From: an uncultured Dysgonomonas sp.
Lineage (GTDB): Bacteria; Bacteroidota; Bacteroidia; Bacteroidales; Dysgonomonadaceae
Direction of reading: 5' to 3'
DNA length: 64,000 bases
Assembly: GCA_937995835.1 (NCBI GenBank)
Contig: CALKIV010000043.1
Span: forward strand, 1 to 64,000
A program made the position numbers and the translations under genes. The notes below the pieces were generated by a model. The model did no database searches. It had not been told where the DNA came from and was given only the letters and a program-made list of their open reading frames with translations. Below, in pieces: positions 1 through 9,554 of the stretch (its first letter is position 1; every line of letters starts with the position of its first letter).

Positions 1-54
1 TCTCTCGACACTAGATCCTAAGTCTAGCGCGGCTACCAATTACGCCACATCCGC
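1..54 (-). tRNA. tRNA-Leu (anticodon UAG), 5' part only
   Basis: Read on the minus strand, the gene starts at position 54 with GCGGATG and runs off the window at position 1. The D-arm is followed by a five-pair anticodon stem (CTAGA/TCTAG, positions 27-23 and 15-11) around the loop CTTAGGA, which gives anticodon TAG (positions 20-18), so leucine. The long variable arm typical of tRNA-Leu begins at the window edge; the T-arm and 3' acceptor strand lie outside. Assignment is from visible folding only. Confidence 0.9.
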
Positions 55-235
55 ATGTGTTTCTTTGTTAGCGAGTGCAAATGTACATATAAAGTTTCAA
101 TACGTGCAAATTTTTCAATCGTTTTTTTACTATTTCTATGCACCTTTTTTATAACTAGTTGAATTCATAGATAAATCATCGCTGTTTTTCTTCTAAGACT
201 TGCCTTAAACAAACACTTTTACAGCCATATTTTAG

Positions 236-243
236 TATATTTG
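236..243 (+). promoter_or_regulatory. -7 promoter element of the C26/M19 gene
   Basis: TATATTTG fits the Bacteroidetes -7 consensus TAnnTTTG. No good -33 TTTG is visible at the usual spacing. The element ends 21 bases before the ATG at 265. It covers a possible upstream TTG start at 241, which argues for the ATG. Confidence 0.45.
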
Positions 244-264
244 TCACTCTTTATCTTTAATAAA

Positions 265-2016
265 ATGTCAGACAAAATAATAGACTTCAAAAATGCTAGC
301 TTCAATACTGCTCCTGCTAGCAAGCGCAACCAAAATCCCCTCATAGGTATTTCGGTCAATATTGACGAGCAAACTTCTCGGCTTCACGAGGCATACATAC
401 GCTCTGTATTGGATGCTGGAGGTATACCAATCTTAGTTCCTGCCACCGACGACGTTGATGCTTTGCGCGAAATCGTTGACCGTCTGGATGGTCTTCTATT
501 TTCAGGTGGTGCCGATATTGATGGTCGCTACTTTGGAGAGGAGACACTAGAAGGCTTGGCAGAAGTGGATCATGCTAGAGACACATACGATTTCCTTTTA
601 CTTAGATTAGCTACTGATCGTCAACTCCCTATCTTTGGCATTTGCCGAGGAATGCAGTTGATCAATGTGGCATTCGGAGGGGGCATGTGGCAAGACATAC
701 CTTCACAATTTCCAAGCAAAACCCTCAATCACAGCATACTGACAAATAAAGAGCAAGCTGTCCACCAAGTAAAAATAACAGCGGGCACTGTGCTTTATGA
801 TATTTTTGGCAAGGATGAAGTCAGTGTCAACTCTCGTCATCATCAAGCAGTTAGGGAGATTGCTCCAGGCTTCAAAATTACCGCCACCTCCACTGATGGT
901 GTGGTAGAAGGCATAGAAGCCTTTCCAGAAAGAAGAATATGGGGAGTTCAGTGGCATCCCGAGAATATGGCTTCCCAGGGAGGTAACGCAAGCATGAAAA
1001 AGCTCTTTGAGCATCTAATCCTAGAGGCAAAGCTTTTCAGAAGATCCAAACGCTTTCACGATGAGCACCTTAGCGTAGATTCACACTGCGATACACCAAT
1101 GCTTTTCCAAGAGCATACCATAGATATAGGGCTCCGTAGCTCTGTGGCACAAGTTGACCTTGTGAAAATGTATGAAGGCAAACTTGATGCTGTTTTTGTT
1201 GTGGCATATATACCTCAAAAATATCCTGCTGAAAAAGCCAAGGATTATGCCCATGATTTGTTGACAAAAATGCAGCAACAAATCACAACAAATGGCAACT
1301 TCTGTTGCCAAGCTCGCACTTTTGCCGATGTTGAAGAAATAAAGCATCAAGGAAAAAAATCCATTTTCTTAGGAATAGAAAATGGTCACGCCCTGCAAGG
1401 TGATCTTGCTAATTTAGAATTTTTCAAAAAAATGGGAGTCACCTATATCACACTTTGCCACAATGGAGCAAATGATTTATGCGATTCGGCAGCAGGCGAA
1501 CCCATCCATGGAGGGCTGAGCCAATTGGGACAAGAGGCAGTGAACCAGATGAATCATCTAGGGATCGTCGTCGACCTCTCCCATGCCGCAGAATCGACAT
1601 TCTATGATGTGCTAAAAATCAGCACAACACCAATAATAGCCTCACATTCGTCAGCCCGAGCACTTTGCGATCATCCCCGAAATCTGACTGACGATCAGAT
1701 TCGTGCACTTTCTACTGCCGGAGGAGTGGTACAAGTCTGCCTATACAGTGGATTTCTGGCAAAAGACAGAAAAGCAACCATCATGGATGCCGTAGACCAC
1801 ATAGAGCACATTATCAATGTTGGAGGAATAAAATGCGTAGGCATAGGCTCCGACTTCGACGGAGGAGGAGGCATAGAGGGATGCGAAGCCTCAAACGAAT
1901 TGATAAACATCACAGTAGAACTGTTGCGAAGGGGATATACCGAAGAACAGATCGCTTTAATATGGGGTGGAAATTTACGTCGCACCGTAGATGCCATCCA
2001 AAACCATAATCAGTAG
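265..2016 (+). CDS. Fused class-I glutamine-amidotransferase-like peptidase (C26) and M19 dipeptidase
   Basis: This 583-residue protein joins two hydrolases. The N-terminal half (about residues 25-258) resembles PuuD-type gamma-glutamyl hydrolases, with the nucleophile Cys near residue 127 in FGICRGMQ and the His/Glu pair in QWHPEN. The C-terminal half (about 270-583) is a membrane-dipeptidase (renal dipeptidase, M19) domain with the metal ligands in DSHCDTP, GIENGH, DLSHAAES and HSSARAL, and the GSDFDGGG motif. No signal peptide is seen, so it should act in the cytoplasm. I chose the ATG at 265; an upstream TTG at 241 lies inside the promoter element. The next gene follows after 5 bases. Each domain keeps its visible catalytic residues. 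The natural substrate is not shown; gamma-glutamyl or D-residue peptides, such as wall-derived peptides, are an inference. Confidence 0.88.
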   Translation: MSDKIIDFKNASFNTAPASKRNQNPLIGISVNIDEQTSRLHEAYIRSVLDAGGIPILVPATDDVDALREIVDRLDGLLFSGGADIDGRYFGEETLEGLAEVDHARDTYDFLLLRLATDRQLPIFGICRGMQLINVAFGGGMWQDIPSQFPSKTLNHSILTNKEQAVHQVKITAGTVLYDIFGKDEVSVNSRHHQAVREIAPGFKITATSTDGVVEGIEAFPERRIWGVQWHPENMASQGGNASMKKLFEHLILEAKLFRRSKRFHDEHLSVDSHCDTPMLFQEHTIDIGLRSSVAQVDLVKMYEGKLDAVFVVAYIPQKYPAEKAKDYAHDLLTKMQQQITTNGNFCCQARTFADVEEIKHQGKKSIFLGIENGHALQGDLANLEFFKKMGVTYITLCHNGANDLCDSAAGEPIHGGLSQLGQEAVNQMNHLGIVVDLSHAAESTFYDVLKISTTPIIASHSSARALCDHPRNLTDDQIRALSTAGGVVQVCLYSGFLAKDRKATIMDAVDHIEHIINVGGIKCVGIGSDFDGGGGIEGCEASNELINITVELLRRGYTEEQIALIWGGNLRRTVDAIQNHNQ

Positions 2017-2021
2017 AATTA

Positions 2022-3254
2022 ATGGCACTTAATTATATTTGGATCGGATTTTTCTTTGTTGCACTTGTTGTGGCTTGTGCAAAACTCATACTGACAGGCG
2101 ACACACAAGTGTTTTCTGACATCATCAATGCCACATTCTCGTCTGCCAAAAGTGGGTTCGAAATTTCAATAGGTCTCACAGGAGTGCTCGCTCTCTGGCT
2201 AGGCATCATGCGCATTGGCGAAGAAGGTGGAGTAATCAACACCTTTGCACGTCTGGCAGCACCTCTTTTCGGAAAATTATTCCCCGAAATACCAAAAGAC
2301 CATCCCGTTATCGGTAGAATGTTTATGAACTTCTCTGCCAATCTTTTAGGACTAGACAATGCCGCAACACCGATAGGACTAAACGTAATGAAAGAGTTGC
2401 AGGAACTTAATCCTCAGAAAGATACAGCTAGCAATTCTATGATCATGTTTCTTGGGATCAATGCTTCTGGTCTCACTTTGATACCCGTTACCATTTTGAT
2501 GTATCGTGCACAACTGGGTGCTGCAGCCCCTGCCGACATTTTTATTCCCTTGCTGCTTGCCACTTTGGCATCCACATTGACTGCAATATTTTTGATCGCC
2601 CTAAAACAAAGAATATCCCTCTGCAATCGCGCCATCCTTATCCCATTTGGAGGCATTCTTTTATTCATTGGAGGCATTTTACTCCTGTTCTTGAAGCTAG
2701 ACAAAGAAGTAGTAGCATCGCATGCCACCACAGCAGCCAACATCACACTCCTATTTGTTATTTGTGGTTTCATTTTTTCAGGAATACGCAAAAAAATAAA
2801 TGTCTACAACGCCTTTATTGAAGGAGCAAAAGATGGATTTAAAACAGCCATAACCATCATCCCCTACCTCATTGCCATCCTTGTAGCCATTGGAGTTTTC
2901 AGAGCTTCGGGCGCCATGGACTACCTTATCGATGGCATCAAAGCCGGCGTAACATTTTGCAGCCTAGACACAGCTTGGGTAGATGCCTTGCCAACGATGC
3001 TCATGAAACCCCTGAGTGGCAGTGGAGCCAGAGGCATGATGGTCGATGCCCTCCAAACCTACGGAGCAGATTCTTTTGCTGGTCGTCTAAGTAGCATTGT
3101 ACAAGGGACAACCGACACCACATTCTATGTGATGGCGCTATATTTTGGCTCTATTGCCATCAAAAACATACGCTATACCCTCTCCTACTCGCTTATTGCC
3201 GACCTTGTGGGGATGATAGCAGCCGTATTTCTTACTTATATTTTCTTTGGATAA
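2022..3254 (+). CDS. Fused SpmA/SpmB-like membrane protein (nucleoside-recognition/Gate domain)
   Basis: A 410-residue polytopic membrane protein. The N-terminal part (about 1-190) resembles SpmA, with the conserved stretch NLLGLDNAATPIG. The C-terminal part (about 255-410) resembles SpmB, with PLSGSGARGMM and the later GTTDTTFYV. In Bacillus these are two separate spore-maturation proteins; in non-sporulating Bacteroidetes the fused form is known but its substrate is unclear. It follows the C26/M19 gene by 5 bases, so the two are almost certainly one operon and may handle a peptide substrate together; that link is inferred. No terminator is obvious after it. Confidence 0.82.
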   Translation: MALNYIWIGFFFVALVVACAKLILTGDTQVFSDIINATFSSAKSGFEISIGLTGVLALWLGIMRIGEEGGVINTFARLAAPLFGKLFPEIPKDHPVIGRMFMNFSANLLGLDNAATPIGLNVMKELQELNPQKDTASNSMIMFLGINASGLTLIPVTILMYRAQLGAAAPADIFIPLLLATLASTLTAIFLIALKQRISLCNRAILIPFGGILLFIGGILLLFLKLDKEVVASHATTAANITLLFVICGFIFSGIRKKINVYNAFIEGAKDGFKTAITIIPYLIAILVAIGVFRASGAMDYLIDGIKAGVTFCSLDTAWVDALPTMLMKPLSGSGARGMMVDALQTYGADSFAGRLSSIVQGTTDTTFYVMALYFGSIAIKNIRYTLSYSLIADLVGMIAAVFLTYIFFG

Positions 3255-3386
3255 AACGACAGAAAAAACGATCGGGAAGAGTAAAGCATAAAAAACTCAT
3301 GTTTTTTTTGTATTTTGCATTCTAAAGGAACCTCAAATAGAATTAAGAAGTTCGTTAAAAACCCTGTCAGAAAGACACTGAAAGCA

Positions 3387-6215
3387 ATGTATAAATTCAC
3401 CAAAACAATAATCTTCTTCTCTTTTTTCTGCTTCTCGCTCTTTGCATACTCCTATAGCAACAGACCGCAAATCAGAAATTTGAATAGAACAGACTATAAG
3501 GCTGACAATAAAAACTGGGCTATCAGTCAAGACAGCATGGGGATAGTCTATTTTGGCAACGACATTGGTCTCCTCCAGTTTGATGGCATCGAATGGAAGC
3601 TCAACACCCTACCCAAAGCACAAGTAGTGAGATCGGTTTCAGCTATTTCAGAAAACACTATTCTGACAGGAGGCTTTGAAGAATTTGGCAGATGGGATAA
3701 GAATATCTCAGGAGAGTTACAATACACTTCTATTAGTCAAGACATTGATAACAATCTCCTTAAAAATGGAGACTTTTGGAAAATTATCCAAAAAGATAGT
3801 TTGGTCTACTTTCAGTCTTTTAATTCCATCTTTTTATATGATTATAAAGAAGTAAAGCGAATACCCCTACCCTCAGCCTGCTTGTTCTTGACCAAAGTCA
3901 GAGATAACCTCGTGATTCAAGGTATTCGTGGACCATTATACAAAATAGAACAAGATAGTATCTTCACTAAAATTCCGGGCAGTGATATTTTTTCTGATAC
4001 AGATGTACGTGTCATCCTGCCATTCAAGAACAATCAATGCATCATCGGGACCTCCACTAAAGGATTCTTTCTGTATGATGGGACGAAGTTTACAGAATGG
4101 AACTCACTCTTATCCAAAGAGATGAAACTATACGAGCTAAACTGTGGAATTCTATCTTCTCGAAATACATATTATTTTGGTACGATTCTTAATGGCATCT
4201 ATGAGGTAGACATCAAAGGCAATATAATTAATCATATATCCACAAAGCAAGGGTTGCAGAACAACACCATTCTCTCTCTTTACGAAAGCTATGTAGGAGA
4301 TCTCTGGGTCGCCCTCGACAGAGGTATTGCACACATAGACTACGAGCCTGATGTGAGTTTCTACACAGATCCCCTAGGCAACATTGGAGCTGTTTATTCA
4401 GCCGTGGAGTGGCAAAACAATTTGGTTATAGGTACCAATCAAGGAGTTTTTTATGCACCCATATCGGAGTTGAGCAGCAAAGGTTTATCTAGCCTCAAGT
4501 TTCTCCCAGATTCGCAGGGACAAGTTTGGGCTCTGAAGATTATGGATGGGCGACTATTTTGTGCCCACAACCAATACTTGAGAGAAATTGGGACGAACCT
4601 CAGATTTACAAACACTTACTACTGGAGTGGAGTGTATAACATGACGCAAGAAGAGTCGCATGGCTCTAATATTCTATATCTATCCACTTATAATTCTATT
4701 TCTACACTGAACTACAAGACTGGACAGGCACAAGAAGTGGCAGGCATATCCGAACCTATAAAAGATGTAGAAACTGACCATTTGGGCAATCTATGGTTAG
4801 AGCATGCCAACCGAGGGGTATATAGGACTAAATTGAGTGATGATAAAAAAAGGTTTACATCTCAAACATATTATGGAGGGAACAGCAACGACGGGCTCCC
4901 CTACAAGCTAAAGCTCTTTAAACTAGGAGGAAGAGTGGAAATGATGGGTGATAGTAGATTTTTCACCTACGACGAGATTAATGATAAAATCATAGAAAAC
5001 AAGGTACTCAACAATTGCTTCGAACATCTATCAGACCTCATTCTGGTCAAGAATATTTCGAAAAACACTTATTGGTTAATAGGAAAAAGGAGCATCCATA
5101 AATTTTTCTACGATGGCTACACAGCACATATCATTGAGGGGCACTCTATCAATGAAAATACGCTCTCATTAGTCAACTTCTTTGAGAACATCTCCATTTT
5201 GAACGACTCCATCAGTCTAGTATGCCTAGACAATGGCTTCATACTATACAACAGCGAATTAGCACAAAAAGAGAAAAATAAACTTTCCTCCCCATATTTT
5301 CAACATTGGGGCATTAGGAACAATAAAGAAGATTTCACGTATCATCCTATATCTGGAGAAAATATCAAAATACCATACGACCAGAATACACTTAAAATAG
5401 GTTTCTTCTCTAAAAATATTTTCTCGTCCGATCTTGCTTTTCAGTACAAGCTCAAAGGACTAGAAGAGAGTTGGTCTACTCCTCAGAAGATTAGTTCGAT
5501 GACATATCCACGTTTGTCTGCAGGACACTATCAGTTTCAGTTAAGAACGATTAGTGGTATTGGAGAAACATCAGATATCATCACCTTAAACATAGAAGTT
5601 CTGCCACCATGGTACACCACTCCATGGGCTTACATTATTTATATTCTTTTGACCGGTGCTATCCTTAGCCTCATCTGGTTACTCATCCTCAGAAGGTATA
5701 GAAACATCCACCTTAGAAAAATTAGACATCGAGAAACCCTTCGATTAAGATCTCTTGCCAATCAACTTCAGGATGAAGTGGAAGCTAAAAATGCAGAAAT
5801 GCTCACTCAAGCATCATTCATCATTCAAAAGAATGAACTTCTGCAAACAATCAAAAAAGTTGTTGATGATTTTTACAAATCCAATGCTGTAAAATCGCTT
5901 ATCCCTCTTCAACAAAAGATAACGGCCTTGTTAAACCAAAACATCAACTCAGATGATGATTGGAAAATGTTCTTGATAAAATTTGAAGAAAAACACACTG
6001 GTTTTTTCACCAAATTAAAGAGCTTATATCCTGATCTCACAACAAACGATTTACGCCTTTGTGCATGTCTAAAATTAAATCTAGACACAAAAGACATTGC
6101 ATCTTTAATGAATTTATCTATCAGAGCCGTAGAGAATAATCGTTACAGATTGAGAAAAAAACTAGAATTAGACTCAAATCAAAATCTTAATGAGTTTATT
6201 TTAGAGATCAAATAA
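3387..6215 (+). CDS. Membrane-tethered propeller sensor with HTH output (PUL regulator, no kinase)
   Basis: A 942-residue regulator. A signal peptide (about 1-22) is followed by a long beta-propeller of the two-component-regulator type (for example NWAISQDSMGIVYFGN at its start), a Y_Y_Y-like domain (about 675-740, with FQYKLKGLEESW), one membrane segment (about 746-768), a coiled coil (about 775-820) and a C-terminal LuxR-like helix-turn-helix (about 884-935, DIASLMNLSIRAVENNRYRL). Unlike hybrid two-component systems it has no histidine kinase or receiver. It should therefore sense glycan fragments in the periplasm and bind DNA from the membrane. The ATG at 3387 was chosen because the signal peptide begins there; the frame is open up to a TTG at 3315. 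It sits just upstream of the SusC gene in the same direction and probably controls it. Confidence 0.88.
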   Translation: MYKFTKTIIFFSFFCFSLFAYSYSNRPQIRNLNRTDYKADNKNWAISQDSMGIVYFGNDIGLLQFDGIEWKLNTLPKAQVVRSVSAISENTILTGGFEEFGRWDKNISGELQYTSISQDIDNNLLKNGDFWKIIQKDSLVYFQSFNSIFLYDYKEVKRIPLPSACLFLTKVRDNLVIQGIRGPLYKIEQDSIFTKIPGSDIFSDTDVRVILPFKNNQCIIGTSTKGFFLYDGTKFTEWNSLLSKEMKLYELNCGILSSRNTYYFGTILNGIYEVDIKGNIINHISTKQGLQNNTILSLYESYVGDLWVALDRGIAHIDYEPDVSFYTDPLGNIGAVYSAVEWQNNLVIGTNQGVFYAPISELSSKGLSSLKFLPDSQGQVWALKIMDGRLFCAHNQYLREIGTNLRFTNTYYWSGVYNMTQEESHGSNILYLSTYNSISTLNYKTGQAQEVAGISEPIKDVETDHLGNLWLEHANRGVYRTKLSDDKKRFTSQTYYGGNSNDGLPYKLKLFKLGGRVEMMGDSRFFTYDEINDKIIENKVLNNCFEHLSDLILVKNISKNTYWLIGKRSIHKFFYDGYTAHIIEGHSINENTLSLVNFFENISILNDSISLVCLDNGFILYNSELAQKEKNKLSSPYFQHWGIRNNKEDFTYHPISGENIKIPYDQNTLKIGFFSKNIFSSDLAFQYKLKGLEESWSTPQKISSMTYPRLSAGHYQFQLRTISGIGETSDIITLNIEVLPPWYTTPWAYIIYILLTGAILSLIWLLILRRYRNIHLRKIRHRETLRLRSLANQLQDEVEAKNAEMLTQASFIIQKNELLQTIKKVVDDFYKSNAVKSLIPLQQKITALLNQNINSDDDWKMFLIKFEEKHTGFFTKLKSLYPDLTTNDLRLCACLKLNLDTKDIASLMNLSIRAVENNRYRLRKKLELDSNQNLNEFILEIK

Positions 6216-6227
6216 AGAATCTAAAAC

Positions 6228-6238
6228 GACTATTAGTC
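6228..6238. repeat. Perfect short palindrome upstream of the SusC promoter
   Basis: GACTA-T-TAGTC is a perfect inverted repeat placed 11 bases before the -7 element at 6250-6257, where the -33 region would lie. It could be an operator for the upstream regulator. A second inverted pair (TACTC at 6303-6307, GAGTA at 6317-6321) lies downstream in the leader. No T-run follows either, so neither looks like a terminator. The role is inferred from position. Confidence 0.35.
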
Positions 6239-6249
6239 AATTAGATAAT

Positions 6250-6257
6250 TATATTTG
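6250..6257 (+). promoter_or_regulatory. -7 promoter element of the beta-glucan PUL
   Basis: TATATTTG matches TAnnTTTG. No TTTG is seen at the -33 position, as expected for a promoter needing an activator. It would give the SusC mRNA a leader of about 200 bases. The rest of 6216-6460 holds no gene that I can see. Confidence 0.45.
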
Positions 6258-6460
6258 AGTAGAAAAAGGGTAGTCTATACAAACTTGCTCTACAACATGA
6301 AGTACTCGTCAAGTATGAGTATTCTTCTCTCCCATTTTTCTCTTTACTAAATTTCGAAACTTTCTATTTTATTTAACGTTTATCTAGCATAGACGAAATA
6401 ATGTAGAAAGTGATGTATTATTTTAACTAAAGAGATTAAAAAAACTCAAAATCTATTTTT

Positions 6461-9400
6461 ATGAAATTTACAATTAAAACAACATTACTAAAGAAAGCCA
6501 GGTGGTCTACTCTCCTGAAGAAGCTGATGCTTTTTGCTTGCTTTATGTTGGTTAGCATTACACAAATTAGTGCACAAACGAAGCAAATAGCAGGAACAGT
6601 TTCTGACGAGTTCGACTTACCTCTGGCAGGCGTGGCTGTGAAGATTCAAGGGACCACCACTGGATCCATTACAGATTTAGATGGAAATTACTCCTTAGCC
6701 ACCAAAGATGGAGACGTATTACTCTTCTCTTATATCGGAATGAAGCCCCAAACAATAACAGTAAAAGGTCAGACCAGAATCGATGTCAAGCTGCAAGAAG
6801 ATGCTAATGTATTAGCCGAAACTGTAGTTATCGGATATGGTAGTGCTAAAAAGATGGACCTTACAGGTTCAATCGTTACAGTTAACACAAAAGAGATTGC
6901 AGACAGACCATCTTCAAATCCTCTAGCTTCTGTTCAAGGGAAAATTGCAGGTGTGCAAATTATAAACTCAGGACGAGCAGGACAAGATCCTGAAATTCGT
7001 ATTAGAGGAACAAACTCTCTCAATGGATACAAGCCTCTATATGTAGTGGATGGCTTATTTTCTGACAATATCAACTATCTGAATCCGGCAGACATTGAGT
7101 CAATGAACGTGCTGAAAGACCCGTCCTCTCTAGCTATTTTTGGTATTCGTGGAGCAAATGGAGTAATCATTATTACCACCAAAAAGGCAAAAGAAGGTCA
7201 AACCATCGTGAACATCAACTCATCTGTGGGTTGGAAAAAGGTAACAGACAAAATCTCTATGGCTAATGCTGCTCAATTCAGAGAAATGTATGACCAACAA
7301 CTCATCAATACAGGCAAAGATCCTTTTGATTATACGAATTGGGATGCTGACACCAATTGGCAAGATGAGATTTTCAGAACAGCATTTATAACAAACAACA
7401 ATGTGAGTATAACTGGGTCAACCGAGAAGAGTAAATTCTATCTAGGTGTAGGATATTCTTCTGAAGATGGACTTATCCAGTCTGAAAAATACTCAAGAGT
7501 AACTGTAAACTTGAATAGCGAGTACGCTCTAAATAAATCTATCAAATTTGGTTATCAAGTAAATGGCTCAAGGACATTACCTACTGATGCTAAAGGAGTT
7601 GGTCCAGCAGTGTTAGCTGCCCCAATCACACCTAAATATGCCACATGGGAAAACCCTATTAACGGAAGAAGCGAGCAACTGATACATGCTACTCCCTCTT
7701 TCCAACGTGGACAAGTCTATAATCCACTTATCGCCATTGAACAACAAGGGGATCATAACAAGGCAACGAACTATCGTGTAGCAGGAAATATTTATGGAGA
7801 AGCTAAACTATTCAAAGATCTGACATTCAAGGCTACTCTTTCTCTAGACTATGCTTCTAACTCTGCAAGACAGTACACTCCTGTGGTATGGGTTTACAAT
7901 CCAGAACTAAAAACCAAAGAAAACTTTACTGACAAGGAGAGAATCTCGCAAACTAAATCTGAGGAGATAACAGCACAGCAAGAATACATTCTTACATATA
8001 TTAAATCCTTTGGGTTGCACAACTTGACTGCTACCGCTGGTATAACAACCAACTATAGAGAGTATACAAACCTAAAAGGAGAACGTTCTCAAGGTCTTGA
8101 TGCTGAGTTTCCGATCGGTGATCATGGCGTAGACAAATGGTGGTTATCTTCCATGGACAAAAATGCAATGACTAACGATGGCAGTCAGTGGAGACGATTC
8201 ACGATGTCATACCTTGCCAGAGCATTGTACAACTATGACAATAAATATCTATTTAATGCTTCCTACCGTCGTGATGGGTCATCCATCTTTAGAGGTGTAG
8301 ACAACACTTGGGACAATTTCTTCTCATTTGGAACAGGTTGGGTTATGACGAATGAGAAGTTTATGCAAGATCAAAAGATTGTTGATCATCTCAAGCTAAA
8401 AGGCTCATGGGGTGTTTTAGGAACAGAGAACACAGGAACAGGGAAAAGATATCCTTCATATCCCGGACTAACAAATACAGGTAGTGCCGTATTTGGAGAC
8501 AACATCATCAACTCTTATAACTACCAATATCTTGTAAGAGATCTTAGATGGGAGAAAACATATTCATGGGAAGTAGGTTTCGAAACAACTCTACTAAACC
8601 AAAGATTGAGATTCGAACCGATATATTACAGTAAAAAGACAGACCAAATTATCGTTCAACTGCCTCCTAAAAGTGGGGCTCAAAATAGCCTCGAGAACTT
8701 GGGAGAAGTAGAGAACAAAGGATGGGAATTTACACTTTCTTGGGATGACAAGATCAAAGGTACAGATTTCACTTATGGCATATCAGCCAACTTGACGACA
8801 ATAGATAATAAAGTGATTTCGCTTGGTGATGAAGGAGATGCTATTTATGATAAAATGTCAATGTCTAGAGCAGGATATCCTATTGCTTCTTTCTATGGTT
8901 ACAAAGTGATAGGAGTATATCAAAATGACGAACACATACGTAGACTGCCACCCAACACTGTTGGCACAGCAAGACCGGGTGATCTCATCTTTGCAGACAT
9001 TGATGGTGATGGAAAAATCACTCCTAAAGACAGAACAACCATTGGTAATCCTACACCTGATTTCACTTATGGAGTCAACATCAACCTAGGCTATAAAGGC
9101 CTCGACTTCTCCATGGATATGATGGGTGTATATGGTAATGAGATCTATCGCGACTGGGGGTATTCCGGTTATGCACAGTTCAATTATCGCACAGCTCAAC
9201 TTAGTAGCTGGAAAGGCGAAGGAACATCAAACTGGGAACCAATATTGGACAACAGCCGATCATTAAACACGCAACATTCTAGCTATTTTATTGAAGATGG
9301 TAGCTATTTCAGAATCAGAAACATCCAATTAGGATACACTTTCAACCAAGCTCTCTTGAAAAAGATTTATTTGAAATCTTTACGTGTATATGGCAATGTT

Positions 9401-9535
9401 CAAAATCCTAAGACATGGAAGAAGAATACATCTTACACTTCAGAAGTTGGAGGAGGAGCTCTATCTACTGGTGTAGACAATGGCACATATCCTGTACCTG
9501 CTATTTACACAATTGGAGTTAACGTAACATTCTAA
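6461..9535 (+). CDS. SusC-like TonB-dependent outer-membrane transporter (beta-glucan PUL)
   Basis: A 1024-residue SusC-family protein that imports oligosaccharides through the outer membrane using TonB energy. A signal peptide (about 1-39, ending ISAQ) is followed by a carboxypeptidase-regulatory-like domain (about 42-125), a TonB-box/plug start (ETVVIGYGSAKKMDLTGS, about 120-138), the plug domain (to about 245) and a beta-barrel ending in an aromatic residue (INVTF-like end VNVTF). Length and order are normal for the family. The paired SusD follows after 19 bases. Its PUL neighbours suggest beta-1,2-gluco-oligosaccharides as cargo; that is inferred from context. Confidence 0.95.
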   Translation: MKFTIKTTLLKKARWSTLLKKLMLFACFMLVSITQISAQTKQIAGTVSDEFDLPLAGVAVKIQGTTTGSITDLDGNYSLATKDGDVLLFSYIGMKPQTITVKGQTRIDVKLQEDANVLAETVVIGYGSAKKMDLTGSIVTVNTKEIADRPSSNPLASVQGKIAGVQIINSGRAGQDPEIRIRGTNSLNGYKPLYVVDGLFSDNINYLNPADIESMNVLKDPSSLAIFGIRGANGVIIITTKKAKEGQTIVNINSSVGWKKVTDKISMANAAQFREMYDQQLINTGKDPFDYTNWDADTNWQDEIFRTAFITNNNVSITGSTEKSKFYLGVGYSSEDGLIQSEKYSRVTVNLNSEYALNKSIKFGYQVNGSRTLPTDAKGVGPAVLAAPITPKYATWENPINGRSEQLIHATPSFQRGQVYNPLIAIEQQGDHNKATNYRVAGNIYGEAKLFKDLTFKATLSLDYASNSARQYTPVVWVYNPELKTKENFTDKERISQTKSEEITAQQEYILTYIKSFGLHNLTATAGITTNYREYTNLKGERSQGLDAEFPIGDHGVDKWWLSSMDKNAMTNDGSQWRRFTMSYLARALYNYDNKYLFNASYRRDGSSIFRGVDNTWDNFFSFGTGWVMTNEKFMQDQKIVDHLKLKGSWGVLGTENTGTGKRYPSYPGLTNTGSAVFGDNIINSYNYQYLVRDLRWEKTYSWEVGFETTLLNQRLRFEPIYYSKKTDQIIVQLPPKSGAQNSLENLGEVENKGWEFTLSWDDKIKGTDFTYGISANLTTIDNKVISLGDEGDAIYDKMSMSRAGYPIASFYGYKVIGVYQNDEHIRRLPPNTVGTARPGDLIFADIDGDGKITPKDRTTIGNPTPDFTYGVNINLGYKGLDFSMDMMGVYGNEIYRDWGYSGYAQFNYRTAQLSSWKGEGTSNWEPILDNSRSLNTQHSSYFIEDGSYFRIRNIQLGYTFNQALLKKIYLKSLRVYGNVQNPKTWKKNTSYTSEVGGGALSTGVDNGTYPVPAIYTIGVNVTF

Positions 9536-9554
9536 TAAAAAAAAGAATATAAAA

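Noticed and set aside
2022..3254. Sporulation gene
   Set aside because: SpmA/SpmB-like proteins are widespread in non-sporulating bacteria, and nothing else here suggests sporulation.
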